Positions 45,554 to 58,251 of a DNA stretch of 64,000 bases are shown here, piece after piece. Origin of the DNA: Oscheius onirici. Its lineage: Eukaryota > Nematoda > Chromadorea > Rhabditida > Rhabditidae. The position numbers and the translations under genes were made by a program. The first letter of the stretch is position 1. Every line of letters begins with the position of its first letter. The stretch is from NCBI GenBank assembly GCA_932521025.1, contig OW051471.1, forward strand, positions 8,370,001 through 8,434,000, read 5' to 3'. Below the pieces are notes generated by a model, which was not told the DNA's origin, made no database searches, and saw nothing but the letters and a program-made list of their open reading frames with translations.

Positions 45554-46702
45554 ATGAACTACTTGTGCCTTGGTTCCATGGCAAGTGGAAGGCTCGACTT
45601 CGAACCTCGTCGTGTGAGTTTTTGCTCGATTTTAAGTAATTTTTACTGGATATAGAGCTTTACGCCCGATTTTGTACTCGGGCGTTAAGTCCCCCTGTTA
45701 TGAAATTCGGCCTAAAGCCTAGTGACGTACTTAAATATATTAGTTCAGGGACGATGACACAGGGATGACAACAACAATCATGAGAGCTAAACCCTCTTAT
45801 TCTCCCAAGATATCCAAGGGCGGATGCGAACGGAAAAGAACGGGAACTGTTACCAGGGAAATAGTCATTAAGTTTTGTGACGATCTCGTCGAGTTCATTC
45901 CGACGCGAGCCAATTCATTGTCAGTCAGTGTCCAGTGATGACCTCTCCTTGTTTCTCACGCTCTCCTTGCTCTCCTCAGATTTCCGGACTGTTTGTCTCT
46001 TGGAATCTATCTCTATCTGTCTCCCAGTATCCATGTTTTTTCCCGGCATATCTAATTCTTCCGGTACCAATGTTTTTTCCGGTCTGTTTCTCTTTTGATT
46101 CCTGCAGCGCATTAATTTATTATTTTTTATGCATTTCTTTAATGAACTATTATATTTAAGTACGTCACTAGGCTTTAGGCCGGATTTTATAACAGGGGGA
46201 AGGGCTTTATGTCCAATTCCAAAATCTGGAGTAAGCCCCCCCCCCCCCCCCAAATTTTTATTGTTTTATCTTTGGTAGCTTTTTAATAGTTTCGATACCT
46301 AGATCAATTTTGAATCTGCTGACTTGTCAGCCTCTTGCTGGAAGTTATATTGAGGAATTCTGCGATGCAATGCACCTGTATAACGAGAAGAGGTCTGTTC
46401 CATTGACCCATCTCAACCGAAATGTAAGCTGATTGAAAAATTAGTCTTATTAGATTTTAAGGCCAGTCTTAATTACTACAACGAGCCTGGGTTTTGCACT
46501 GATCGACTACGCTCCATCAACAATTTGGAACTACCTCCTCCGGTATTACGGTTAGTCTTAATCCTTGCTTAAATAAGAGTTTCGTTTCAGAGAAGAAGAT
46601 CCGGAACTCAAATCCAAGTTCAATGCAGCCAGGCAAGAAACTGTCGGCGTGAGTTGTCTCGAGTTAACACCTATTGTTATTCTTTAGGCAAGAACAAAGT
46701 AG
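45554..46702 (+). CDS. Orphan five-exon protein with a foldback element in intron 1
   Basis: Five short exons give a protein of about 115 residues that I do not recognise: MNYLCLGSMASGRLDFEPRR, then PLAGSYIEEFCDAMHLYNEK and SVPLTHLNRN, then ASLNYYNEPGFCTDRLRS, then NLELPPPVLREEDPELKSK and NAARQETVGARTK. All four introns keep phase (sites near 45613, 46423, 46554 and 46648). Intron 1 is about 715 nt, far longer than the others (about 40 nt), because a 0.6-kb foldback element sits in it. There is no signal peptide or helix. Soluble, charged and Pro-containing, so perhaps a small subunit of a complex; no function is claimed. A polyadenylation signal aataaa follows near 46727. Confidence 0.65.
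45655..46247. mobile_element. Foldback element (about 0.6 kb) in an intron
   Basis: An inner pair of arms, 45691-45739 and 46151-46199, are reverse complements with 47 of 49 bases matching and no gaps (ccccctgttat... and cctaaagcctagtgacgtac). Outside them a weaker match continues to about 45658 and 46245 (gctttacgcccgattttgta against the complement of the bases up to a C-run at 46237-46250). The interior has no long open frame. It fits a non-autonomous DNA transposon; target-site duplications are unclear. Confidence 0.75.
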
Positions 46703-46814
46703 GAAGTGCCTCCAAACCCACGAACAATAAAGGGAGCATTGATGCAATTGGATCAACTTCAGACGGGGCCGTTAGACGAGGTTGTTTTGTTTTTGCACCG
46801 TAAGAAGTTCCAAA

Positions 46815-47006
46815 TTATGCATAGATGGGACAGGCTCTGATTTTTGAAGAACAACAATGTGTTCGACTGCTTCTTAATGGTTCCAGGGAGAGAAGATTGA
46901 AAAGAAAGATGAAAATGATAAGAAGCAAAGCTAATAAATAGATCCTCTTAGTCCTGTGTTCTTTTGTCTCGGTTATCGAGATCCTGCGACGTATATCTTC
47001 AAGCAA
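46815..47006 (-). CDS. Possible small membrane protein, doubtful
   Basis: A 63-codon frame: MLEDIRRRISITETKEHRTK, then a strong hydrophobic helix (IYLLALLLIIFIFLFNLL), then a short Cys-containing end. The shape is that of a small tail-anchored or type II protein, but there is no splice or family support. It lies between two convergent genes, so it could be chance. Confidence 0.25.
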   Translation of the reverse strand: MLEDIRRRISITETKEHRTKRIYLLALLLIIFIFLFNLLSLEPLRSSRTHCCSSKIRACPIYA

Positions 47007-47070
47007 ATTTTAGTCGAGTGCAGATGCCGTGGTAGTAACAATAACAAAATAAAGGTTGAAATTATTCATT

Positions 47071-50000
47071 TTAAACAAAAGTAAAGGCGAGTAAGAAGCT
47101 CGTAAAAAGAGATAAGACCGCTGATGATTTCGCGGTAGTGGTAGCCGGTGGTACCGTAGTATCAGTAGCACTAGTGGCAGTTGTCGCTGTGTTTGGAGGT
47201 GCTGCGGTAGTGCTGGTTTGTGGGCTGAAAAACGTAAGGTATTGTGATGCGTTCATCTTACTCAATTCCGGTTTGAATTAAAAAGGTGCGGATTTCTTGA
47301 GGATCAAGAGTAACAGGGGCCATCGATCCATCTAAAAAAGAAGTTTGTAGAAAGATGAAGATAAACTTACCCCATTGAACATCGGTACGATCCCGGTTAG
47401 CTCCCAGCTTCAATTCCTTTATTCCGTAGACCTGAATGGTCGAGAAAAGATTCTGAAATAAGCTCATGGATTGCTTTAAATTATGTCCTACGAAAATGTC
47501 GACAGATTGAGTCTGTCCTCCTTCTGATCTCTGCATAATGTTCTCAAGTCTGACGAGAATATGGGTGGCATCCCAATGCTCTAATGAGAGAAGATTGACA
47601 CTTGAAGGAAGAGGTTTTTGAAGTCCAGAGTACTAAAGTCGCTTCATTCTTTCAAAGCAGACTTTTCTTACCAATAAGTTATTGTTCTTGACAAAGTTCG
47701 CCTGGTCGGCCAAGGGAGCAAAAGCAAGCACTGGCTTGTTGAACTTCTGCACAGCGAATGGGCGATGAATGTATGCGGCTCCGACTGTGTTCGTGAGAAG
47801 AATATGATGTGTTCCCTTCACAATGAGACCTTTTCCATCAACTCCCGGCTCATCCAAAGGTTCGCCGACACCACGATTATCGTCAGAAAATGTGCGACGA
47901 TGAACCTAGACTTCGACTAAGAACGAAAGAAAGAAACTACCATGATCTCGATCATTCCATCGCGAGAACTTCCTCCTTGAGATCTATCAGTGAGCACGGT
48001 CATCTGTCTGCTTGGATCGTTGATGAAGATACGGTTCGTGATCGGGTAGTAGTTTCCGGCTGTTGGTTCGGTGTCATTATAGGAGAAAGAGGGGTACTTA
48101 TTGACTCTAAAAAGGTTTTAGTCCTTTATTTTTATAAAAGCAACGCACTCTCGTCTCATCATCTGTCTTCCATTAGCGTCAGTGAAGAACACATTGTTCG
48201 ACTTGATATCCGTGATATAGCGTGTTACAATCTCTTTGGTGATAGCTCTTTGGGGCCTAAACAGAGTTACCACCTTCTCATTTGAACTCACAGCACTTCC
48301 TTCGGGATAGGTCCAACAGTCCATTCAAACTCGACAGCAGGAGATCCAGCTCTCAAACGAACCGTTTGGTAAACCCAATCCGAGACGATTTGTCTGATCT
48401 CTTGAATTTGGCTTCCCTACAATGTTGAAATAAAAAGTGTTGAGGTCTTGATGTACCGTAATCTTTTCGATGGAGATGGCATCGTCAATCTCCTCCGGTG
48501 TCTGTTTAGTTGGTCGGAAGATGTAGGCTCCTGACGATTGTGAAGCATTAGTTTCTACTCCACGGTAGAAGAAGAACTCTTGGCGGAAGGCGTGGGTTGT
48601 TCCAGTCGCCTTGTCAAGATACGAAGTCAAATATCCGTCACTTCCAAAGTTGAGAGTGATGAACTGAGAATAATAGATTTCAGGAGAACGGCCTTCAAAC
48701 CTCGTTTTCAATAGAAGTTCCGTTGACAGCAATACCTTCGTCATCGTACACGTAATCATCAACATTTTCAACTCTGAAATTACATATTTTCTGACTTCAC
48801 AATTTTCAAAGAACGCCTGAACAACAGAAGAGTCTACAACGTAGGTACTGTAGCCGAGAGCTGGAACCTGGACGGTGAAGCTGAGTTCATAGGGAGCGAT
48901 GTTGATCGTTCCGTGTTCAGCGAGTGGCAGTTTAAAGGTTTTCATGACCTAAACCTTTTAGATTTTTTTCAGAAAACAGTTTACCTGGTAGTCGATTTCT
49001 TTCCCCATATTGTCAGTGACATTGGCTTGATTCTGATAGAAAGGAATAGTCGCCACAGTATTCAAATTCTGTCCAGAAGGATTGAAAACAGTGATGGCAA
49101 AGTTTTCCACGTTCCTAAGGTAACAAAACTATATTCTTCATCTCTTCTTCTTACTTGATAACTGTACAGACCGTTTCGTTGATCGTGTGACAGATTGTAT
49201 GCTCTGGAACGGGTAACCTTCCAGTGTTGGGCATTGTTTGGTTCAAGAAGGCATTGATAACCGGATCGGAAGCTTTGAATCCGATGTCCAAATGCTTGTA
49301 GTAGTCATAGCTGACCGCCTGCTTGGCTGTTCCACTGAAACCAACTTCTTTTGTCTGATCAATTCAACAACCTACGTCACAGCATCGTGGTGCTGACAAA
49401 GAGCGGAAGCTCTGGTCATGGTATCGATATTTGCGTCGATAGTTTGGTCCAAATAAGCCAGAGCATCCAGTCTCTTAGCTAGCTGAAGCAGGGAGCTGGC
49501 CTCACGGATCATTCCCTTGAAAGTCGGTCTGCTAGTAAAGTAGCCGGTCCAGAAGGAAGCTCCCGTGTCGGCATATCTGAACACCTTATTCTTTTGCCAT
49601 CATCGTTTCTCACGGGAAGAAATCGTCAGTTTTGGTTGTCCATTGAACATTAGACTCTTGTAATCCTTTTACATAACACGAGGGAGTCGAGTAGAAGACG
49701 GAGACATTGTTAGTCGTGTTAGCATTGATAGCAGCAATGAGTCTGTCCAAGTTTCGGAAGACTTCGTTCGCATTGGCATAGTGGAAGTCACTTCCCATTG
49801 TCAGAAGAATATGGTTTGTAGCTTGGTGTTGACTCTAAGCTGTTCGATAAAAGCGACTCTCCGAGATCAAAGTCTACCTGCTCTTGGACATGTTTCAAGA
49901 ACGCCTCGACCTTCTCATTCACGTTGTATCCTTCGAGTTCCGGATTGTCCATAATCGGATCATCGGAACATCTCATGTCAAAGCAGAATCCGGGAGGAGG

Positions 50001-51124
50001 GTTGTAGTTGTCCTGGTAGAAGGCTCCAGTCAGTAGATTCGAAGCTAAAGTAGTTGAGAATTGATTTCTTTCAAAATATTACTGTAGTCATCAGAACCGC
50101 TCCAATTGAACTCCAAAGTCTTGTTGGCCAGGCGTTGTTCCTTGTCCAGATAGTGGATTCGAGCAAAGAAGAGAGCGTTGTAACCGATCTGAAATAAACA
50201 TGCAAACTGTTTAAAAAAAGAAAAACCTGTGAGAACAAGTTGGCCATTTCTCTACTATGACCGAAGGGATCAATTTGCCAGGCAACTTGAGCCTTTCCGC
50301 AATCGCCGAATATTTGTTGGAGTTTCTTCAAACCGTAGGTCATCTGGTCGATGGTATCGACATAATGTTCTGCTGCTTCGTCGTTTTGAGTCCAGCCTCC
50401 ACCGATCCATTCCACCTGACCTAAACAATGAGTTTTACAGACCTTCAAGATCTCTTACCATTCATGACCAATCGGACCAAACGCTGTTGATCGGCTGCGG
50501 AGTTTGTGATCCACCATCTGTAAAAGAATCCAGTCTCGGCGAAAGAAAACCGACGGTCAGGGCTCTTCTCCAACTCGGCAATAACGCTGTCGTAGATATA
50601 CTGAACTCCCACATTCACAATGTCTTGTTTTGCTGAAAAAACATTTTGATTCCATTGATCTGTTTTCAAGAATGTTGTCCCAGAACGTTCTAGTCTCTTA
50701 TCGCAGTGAAGCTGGTCATTGGTGTTAATTTGGAAAACAGTTCTCTTGGGTTGTTTGAAATAAACTCATTTGGGTTTTTTATATTGCATTTTTCATATTG
50801 CATACATTTCAAAAGATACTGTAGCATGTGGGCAAGCATGCGCTTGTCTACATGGTGACTGAGACTTTGAAGACAGCACATGATGGCGAAGCACTGAATA
50901 AAAACTCACATCCCCAGTAATATTGGTCAACGGTTTTTAGCCAACCCATGTCGTCGTGGGTGTGTGTGACCAAGTGGACGTTGAGAACATTTTTGTCGGA
51001 AGACCATTGATTACAGTTCTAGGAATGATCTAGCCTGAGGAAACTTTGCAAATCTCACATTCCAACTACAGTCTTGAAGGGAGATGTGTACCAGAATCGA
51101 CAAGAATAGCACAACAGACCGCAT
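47071..51124 (-). CDS. aman-1: Lysosomal-type alpha-mannosidase (GH38) with unusual tail
   Basis: Long multi-exon gene for a glycoside hydrolase family 38 enzyme that cleaves alpha-mannose from N-glycans. Signal peptide [17 protein letters not shown], then [20 protein letters not shown] (the zinc-binding HTHDD.GW motif). Next come [32 protein letters not shown], and [17 protein letters not shown] with the nucleophile Asp, then IHYLDK.QRL and CQHHDAV. The middle and C-terminal beta domains include [17 protein letters not shown] and [12 protein letters not shown]. The order and [18 protein letters not shown] match the lysosomal (MAN2B1) rather than the Golgi group. After SQYL-like core end [13 protein letters not shown] the protein adds a Thr/Ala/Pro-rich stretch ([20 protein letters not shown]) and a hydrophobic end [14 protein letters not shown], a shape like a stalk plus GPI-anchor signal. 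Confidence 0.93.
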
Positions 51125-51890
51125 GGCTGCCAGCGAACTATCGAGTGCCTAATCCTCTTAAAGATATCATTTAATTTAGGCCCGATAAAGGCCGGCTTAG
51201 ATGCCACGAATACGATCCGGTTACGAGAAAACAGAGCTCGGTTAGGTTACGAAGGATACAAAGCTATGAGGTACAAGGTTATTCTACCCTTGTCCTTTGC
51301 GAACACCTTTGGCTGATATCCAGCCAAATAACTTTGAAAAAAAAGCTAGTGTGTTGATCAAATTGTCCAGTTTTGTTAAAAAGTTTGTTTCTTTAAAAAA
51401 ATTAAAATAGTGACTTTTAATGTACATAAACTTTTTTAAAATCTTTAGTGTTTTGTGAATTCTGCCAGAACAAGAAGACTTCTGTCTTTGGTCTGATGCT
51501 ATTGTTGGGTGGTTGCTCTCTTCTCCGAACCGAACTTGACAAGTTAATCAACTCACCGCCTTTCTGTTTCTAGGCTGGGTTAATCACAAGTATCGCCAAT
51601 AACTTCCCAATTAAATTGCTCCCCTCCCCTCACTTTTCGATCTTTTTTACTCTCTTGAGCCATCTTGACCCACCTCTTAATAATAACTGGCGCGTTGTTT
51701 ACGCCAAACCGAGCAACAACACCAGTTCGCTTTTTAAACTCGCTTATACAGAAGAATTTGTTGCTTTTCATCTTTCTGAGAATATGTACACTAACTTCAT
51801 TGAAATCATTTGTTAATCATTTAACAAAGTCCATCTAAGCTAATCAGTAGGATCTCCGTGAATTTCATGTTGATATTATTTATTTTAGTG
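51125..51890. promoter_or_regulatory. Divergent intergenic (mannosidase / kinase subunit)
   Basis: Head-to-head region. A tttattttag acceptor lies two bases before the ATG at 51891, a probable spliced-leader site. No exon was supported in the rest. Confidence 0.4.
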
Positions 51891-54800
51891 ATGTCACGGA
51901 GGAAACTGCAGGGATTTCCGTCAGCAGGTGGTGGAAATCAGAGACTTCGTCGACTAACCCAGGCATACCTGACTCCGTTCAAAGATGAAACGGAGCAGTC
52001 GAAACACACGTCAAAGATCGACGAGGTCTACGCAATAGGTTATTTTACCTTTCATTTTATTTGTATGCTCCAAATTACAGCCCAACAGCTAATTATGAAA
52101 CATCAGTCAGTTACAAGTGGACTTTTCCCGCGATATTCAAAAGAGTCCACCATAGGATATATCAAGGATTCCATCTACGCAGCTCTTGCCTGCTGGGCTT
52201 GTAGTTTAGCCTACAAGTGAGTCTTTTTCACCAATTTCCGGAAGTTTTCTTTCAGAAGAATGGATGACGAGCGAGGACGACAGACTGAACTGCGACAGTC
52301 TGCCGTCAAGACAATGAGAGGAGTTCTGTTTTCTTGGATGCAGCAAGCTGAAAATGTAAACTTGTTAAAGTTTTTTTGAGCAACCAGATTTCAGTTGGAT
52401 CTTTTCAAAACTCATAACAGTGGAGAGTTTGCTCTTCACGCTAGATTTGACCTCCAAACGGGAATGAGTCTTCCCACGCCAGAACAGTACGGACATCTTC
52501 AGATGGACCTGGTAGCTTTGTATATTCTCGTATTGGTCAATATGGTAGCTGGAGGAACAAGAGTTCGTTTTCCGCCGAATTTTATTCAGTTTTCTTTAGG
52601 TAATTTACACTCATCATGAGGTCAGCTTCATTCAAAACCTCGTCTTCTATATCGAGAGGACATATCGGACTCCCGACTTTGGAATGTGGGAAAGAGGAAC
52701 CAGATACAACAATGGGAAGATGGAGCTACATGCCAGCAGTTTGGGCATGGTTAAGGTAACTCTTTTGTTTTGAAGCTGACTAGAATTCTTTAGGCAGCAC
52801 TTGAAGCTATCAACGGCTTCAATGTCTTTGGAAGCTCCGGAGGAAGCTCTTCTGTCATTTACGTGGACATTGACGGTCACAACAGAAACAGAACCACTTT
52901 TGAAACCATTCTTCCTAGAGAAAGCAATTCCAAAGTTAGCTTAGCAAGGAAATGTTCCCATTTCTATTTTAGAACACGGATGCATCTCTCCTGATGACAG
53001 TTGGTTGGCCGGCATTTGCCACTCACGACGAGACAATTTTCCAAAAGACAGTCAAAAAGTGTGTTAGACGATTGGAAGGACGCTATGGAATCAGAAGGTA
53101 AAATAAAATAATAGAATTCACAAGATCATTTCAGATTTCTGAGAGACGGTTACAGAACAGAACTGGAAGACAACACTAGAATGTTCTATGAAGAGCATGA
53201 AACTTCGAGGTTTGATGGAATCGAGTGCCAGTTTCCAGTCTTCTTCGCCTACGTTTACTTGACTGGTAAGAAGTTGTATTTACTTTGAGTTTTTTTATTC
53301 TTCAGCTCAGCTTCGTGGAGAACAAGCTCTTGCCGATGAGTACTGGACCAAACTTCAGACTCTTCTAGTCCCTGACGAAGGTTTTTTTATGTTTCGGACC
53401 CGAGAAAAGTATTATTTCCAGACGTTCCCGGCGGTTTTGTAATGCCAGAATGCTACTGTGTGGACGAAATTTATATGAACAGAGAGAGGAAACAGCCGAA
53501 CTCGACCGAGTTCTATCCTATGTGTCACAGTGATTTCGGTCATCACCTGTGGAGTAATTCTATCTACCTAATCGCTAAGCTTATAAGTGAGCATTTTCCT
53601 AAATTTTATCGAACTTTCTGTTTCAGGAGAAGGGTTGATCACACAAAACGACTTGGATCCTATCAACCGTCGTCTACCTGCCAGTCAAAGACCGAAATCA
53701 TTCAACAGACACTCTGCTTTCCAAGTGAGATTTATATGAATGTGTTGAAAATATATTTTTTTCAGGGTTCAATGGAAGGCAATCCAGTCGTTCAAATCGC
53801 TTTGATAGCCGAATCAACCCGTCTGCAAATGATGCTCTCCACTTATGGTATCTCATCACAGACACCGCACGAAGTGGAGCCAATTCAAATCTGGCCAAGT
53901 TGGAGAATGGTCAAAGCAAGTCCTTCTTCTTGTTCTGTTTCATAAAATATTTTAGGTTTTCGAGAACCTTGGAAAAGACGAGAAGCTCGGCTTGAATGGC
54001 CGTCCATTGAGACCCTTCGGTCCTTTGAGCACTTCGAAAGTGTTCCGCGTCTTCGGTGACACCGTCCTCTGCTATCCACTTCTCTTTGAAGTCAAAGACT
54101 TTTACATTAGCTCCGATCCTCCTGTTCTCATCGACGATATCAAGCGGGACATTGAGTTTGTGTCCCGACGCTGGAAGTTGGCTGGTCGACCGACAATGTG
54201 TCTTGTCTTGAGAGAAGAGAACTTGGCCGGAGAGTACTTTGATCACGTCCTCGATCTCTTGGTTCAGCTAAAGAACGGACATGTCAACGGTGTTCGCGTG
54301 AGAATGGGGCGTGTTCATGTAAGTTGTATCACTATATTTTAAAAAGTTTTGAAATATAGCAACTGTTAAACACAAGCTGCATTGAACACGTCGATTTCTG
54401 CGGCAGTGATGACGTCTCCTTCGACGTTGAGCCTTTGGAAGAGACGGACGGAAACCAAGCCATTCTGTCAAAGCTCAGCCTGAAAGAGACTGCAGACGAT
54501 GAATTCACAAAAATGGAAGAGATCAACAGCAAGACTGAACACGAACTCTTCGAAATCTGCTCAAAGGACGAAGTAGATCGTCCCAGACAGCTCGCCTTTG
54601 CCCTGACTACTCTCTGGAACAGAGTTTCCCCAGAAATGGTCATTCATGGACGTGTGTTTTATGCCTTTATTAATAAACAAATTCAATGCAGAAACCATAC
54701 GAGAGCGCCTAGAGAGGCTCTACCGTCGAGCTTGCCAGCTCCGTCTATGGTGGATTGTTCGTTTCTGTGCCGGAGTTCTTGGCAAGACAATCAACAGTTT

Positions 54801-56107
54801 GTCGCCGGCCATCACCAACATGCTTGTCAGAGGAAAACAGGTAATTTATTTTCTAACCCTTTTTATTTCTTTACAAGGTAACTGTCGGAGTTAGAGGAAG
54901 CTCCGAAGAGTGCATTAGTCGTCCACTGGCTCCGTCTGATCTGTCCAAGCTGGTTTTCAACTGCTGTTCTTCTTCCAAGGATCCCCAAGTTGCTGTAATG
55001 CAACAGGAACTGATCATTGCTTGCTCGGATCTGGTTTTTATATATTTTATTTTTAACACAAAAACCTCTTCAGATGACTCACAATCCGGCCGCTTTCGAC
55101 GGAGTTCTGACCATCCGATTGGCTTGGTTGATGGAAGCCATTGACCTTCTTTTGGAGTTTTTGAAAGAGGTTCGGCCAAGAAGACAGAGCTTCAACAAAA
55201 AGATTCTGTCAGGTTTGCTTTGTCTTTTGCTTCAATGAGCAAAAAATTTTATAGAATCCAAGAAGACAAGCATCTACGAACTCTCTCCTACAGCCGTCAA
55301 AGAAGCCGTCAACACTTTGATGACTTGTCAGAACTGGCAGTTGCTGTGAGTGTTTCTTGCAATCAGTTTTATGATAACTTTCAGAAGCCCTCTCCAAACC
55401 AGAAAACTGAACGGGGCTCTGAACAGAATGCCCATGCATTTCTACAACAGAGTCTGGTCGATTCTGGAAAGGACCCAGGCTGGAATCGTGATAGCCGAAC
55501 AATTCTTACCTCAGGTACAGCTTTCTAAGACTAGTTTTCACGAAATGCCTTTTTAGCAGCCAACTTTGAGTGACATGACCGAGTTCGAATTGACCTTCTC
55601 TTATCGTATCGAGGATCTATTGAGCAGAATCTCCACTCCGGAATACCGCCAACTGACTATTGAGGTTCTTTCTATTTTCAGTTTGTGACTCACAACTTTT
55701 CAGCTTCTCTGCATCATTGCCACGATAGTCGAGAGGAATCCCGAGATCAGTTTCGGAGCGATGAAAATCGACTGCGACTTGGTAAGACTCATTTCAAATT
55801 CATAGTTAATCATTTTTAGCTCATCAAAAAAGCTTTCGATGTCTTCTGTGACGCCGAAAAAGTCGAGAATCGAAATGATATGACTCCTTTCTACCAACTA
55901 GAAGATCTGGCCATGGAAACCTCGACTGCAACCTATCTCACCAAAGTGAACTTTTCTGCAAATCCTGTCAAAGCTAAAACCCTTTAGGTCACGATCGAAT
56001 TCATTCTGTCGGGAAGACACTTTTCTCAAGTCATCAACATTTTCGGGACCACTCCGAGATCGCCACAGAAGGAAATTGTCGAAAAGAACGACTGCAAACT
56101 TCAGTAA
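51891..56107 (+). CDS. PHKB: Phosphorylase b kinase regulatory subunit, beta type
   Basis: About 18 exons encode a large regulatory and scaffold subunit of phosphorylase kinase, which activates glycogen phosphorylase. From [14 protein letters not shown] the protein shows the glucoamylase-like domain: [88 protein letters not shown] and [16 protein letters not shown]; then [37 protein letters not shown] and [20 protein letters not shown]. Later come [32 protein letters not shown] and [20 protein letters not shown]. These follow vertebrate PHKB in order. It ends [11 protein letters not shown], a possible CaaX box like those farnesylated in the vertebrate subunits. The SL-type acceptor tttattttag precedes the ATG. 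Confidence 0.92.
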
Positions 56108-56210
56108 TGTTGTACCTATTTTTGCTTTTTGTAGACATTTACTCAAATTGAACAGGTCTAGTCACTGCCATAGCCTTTGTGAATTCTTGCCATATTTCTT
56201 GAGATTCATA

Positions 56211-56222
56211 GCCATAATAAAG
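56211..56222 (+). terminator. Poly(A) signal of kinase subunit gene
   Basis: cataataaagtt, about 105 bases after the TAA stop. The next gene on the strand starts at 56479, leaving about 260 bases, so the two could be either separate transcripts or a loose operon. Confidence 0.45.
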
Positions 56223-56478
56223 TTTTCGAATTTGCTAGAAACCATATTCTGGATGGAATATTTCAAAGCTTCAACTGTAAACTTATGAACAGAAGCTGAA
56301 ATCCATCTGCTTGCTGTTTACAGCAATCTGCGCATATTCTTCTCGCAAGTGCCAAGTCGCTTTTTAAACTCGAGTCTAAAGTCCATCGTCGCTTTTGCTT
56401 CCAATTTTATCGATTTCAATCTCCTAGCTTCCTCAATTACTCCAGTTAGTTTCAGGGTGTCCTGGTGAACAGTATCAA

Positions 56479-58136
56479 TGGCATCGAAAGCTGGTAAGTC
56501 CCGTGTTTTTCTTTGTTTTCATCGACTTCTTCTTTCCAGGAAACGTATTTGTTGTCGGAGCCAAAAGAACGGCCTTTGGAACCTTCGGAGGTGCCCTGAA
56601 GGGATTCACAGCCACAGATCTTGCCGAACATGCCTCTAGAGCCGCTCTCAATCAGGCAGCTGTGGCTCCCGAAAATGTAGATCATGTTGTCATTGGTTAG
56701 CTATCTTTTAGTTAGAAAAATGTAATGTTTAGGGAACGTTATTCAGTCCTCTTCCGATGCTGCCTATCTTTCTAGACATGTCGGGCTCAGAATCGGACTT
56801 CCAGCTACAGTTCCCGCTGTCACAGTCAACAGACTTTGTGGATCCGGTTTTCAGAGCATCGTTGACGGAATTCATGTGAGTATACTTTTTTTCAGTAGAG
56901 AATAATATTTCGATTTTTAGCAAATCCGTGCCGGAGACTCTAACATTGTGCTGGCTGGAGGCACAGAGAGTATGAGTCAGGCTCCTTTTGTGGTCAGAAA
57001 TGTCCGTTTTGGAACTGCCTTGGGAGGCAAGTACGAGGTGAATTCAGTATTTTTTAATTCAATGGTTGTTCCAGTTCGAAGACAGTCTCTGGCAAGGTCT
57101 GACCGACCAACACATAAAACTTCCTATGGGAATTACGGCAGAAAAACTCGGAGCCATGTACAAAGTGACCAGGAAGGAAGTCGACGACTTTGCATTGTCG
57201 AGTCAGACCAGAGCAAGACTAGGTGACTCTCAAACATTCTTTTCGAAAACGATCTTTCAGCTGCTAACGGAGGCTATTTCAAAAGTGAAATTTGCCCAGT
57301 TCAAGTTAAGACCAAGAAGGGACCGGCCAACTTTGAGATCGACGAACATCCTAGAGAGACGACGGTTGAATCTCTTCAGAAACTAAAGCCCGTCTTTCAG
57401 AAAGACGGACTTGTTACAGCCGGAAATGCTTCGGTACGTTTATCCAATTCGATTTTTCTTATTTCTGAAGTGGGAGGAATTGTTAAAATAAGGTCGAGGT
57501 TTTTACAAAAAAAGCATATTTGAACAATGTGCGGTAATTGTACCCAGTGAACACTGCTAGGATAAACCAAAGAAACTCTTTAACCTTCACCCAAACGTAA
57601 ATAAAGAGAACCACTTTCAGGGAGTCTGTGACGGAGCTGCTTCTCTTATCCTCGCTAGCGAGGAAGCCGTCCAGAAGTTCAAACTGACTCCTTTGGTCAG
57701 AGTTGTCGGCTACCACATTGTCGGATGTGACCCCAACATCATGGGAATTGGACCGGTCGAAGCCATCCGTGGTCTCTGCAAGAAGACTGGAGTTGATTTG
57801 AAAGACGTGGATCTCGTCGAGGTTTGACTTTTATTTTCTTTTAAGTTTCGTTTTGCAGGTCAACGAAGCTTTCGCTGCCCAAGCCGTGGTTGTTCAGAAG
57901 GAGCTCAAGGTGGAGACAGATCGTTACAACGTCAATGGAGGAGCCATCGCTATTGGACATCCTCTTGCCGCTTCCGGAGCCAGAATCTCTGCTCATCTGA
58001 CCTACGAACTCAAGTACGTTCCCTATTTCCTTCCAGACCAAATATTCTCTTCAGACGCCGCAACGTCCGTTACGGAGTCGGCTCCGCTTGCATCGGAGGC
58101 GGACAGGGAATTGCCATCCTTTTCGAGAAGGTCTAG
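56479..58136 (+). CDS. acaa-2: 3-ketoacyl-CoA thiolase, mitochondrial type
   Basis: Eight or so exons encode a thiolase of about 395 residues that cleaves 3-ketoacyl-CoA with CoA in the last step of beta-oxidation. Start [23 protein letters not shown]. The nucleophilic Cys lies in [14 protein letters not shown], near residue 90. Then come [60 protein letters not shown], the His motif [19 protein letters not shown], and the second catalytic Cys in [20 protein letters not shown]. The [14 protein letters not shown] and VKTKKGP segments fit the ACAA2 type rather than acetoacetyl-CoA or peroxisomal PTS2 thiolases. There is no separate presequence, as in vertebrate ACAA2. The aataaa near 58179 ends it. 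All introns checked keep frame; the one near 57434-57620 is the longest. Confidence 0.93.
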
Positions 58137-58177
58137 AGAGTCATGTACAGTACGAGTAGAATGTGTCTTTGATTTGG

Positions 58178-58184
58178 AATAAAG
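58178..58184 (+). terminator. Poly(A) signal of thiolase gene
   Basis: aataaag about 42 bases after the stop. The convergent GYGGQQ-repeat gene ends at 58252, so the two 3' ends nearly touch. Confidence 0.6.
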
Positions 58185-58251
58185 TTTATTTTTGTTTGTA
58201 CAAATTGATATGTGTTGCACAAAGTGTCAGAGACCATGTTTGAGGAAAAAG

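Noticed and set aside
53698-54246. Minus-strand frames between 53.7 and 54.6 kb
   Set aside because: They are shadows of phosphorylase kinase subunit exons.
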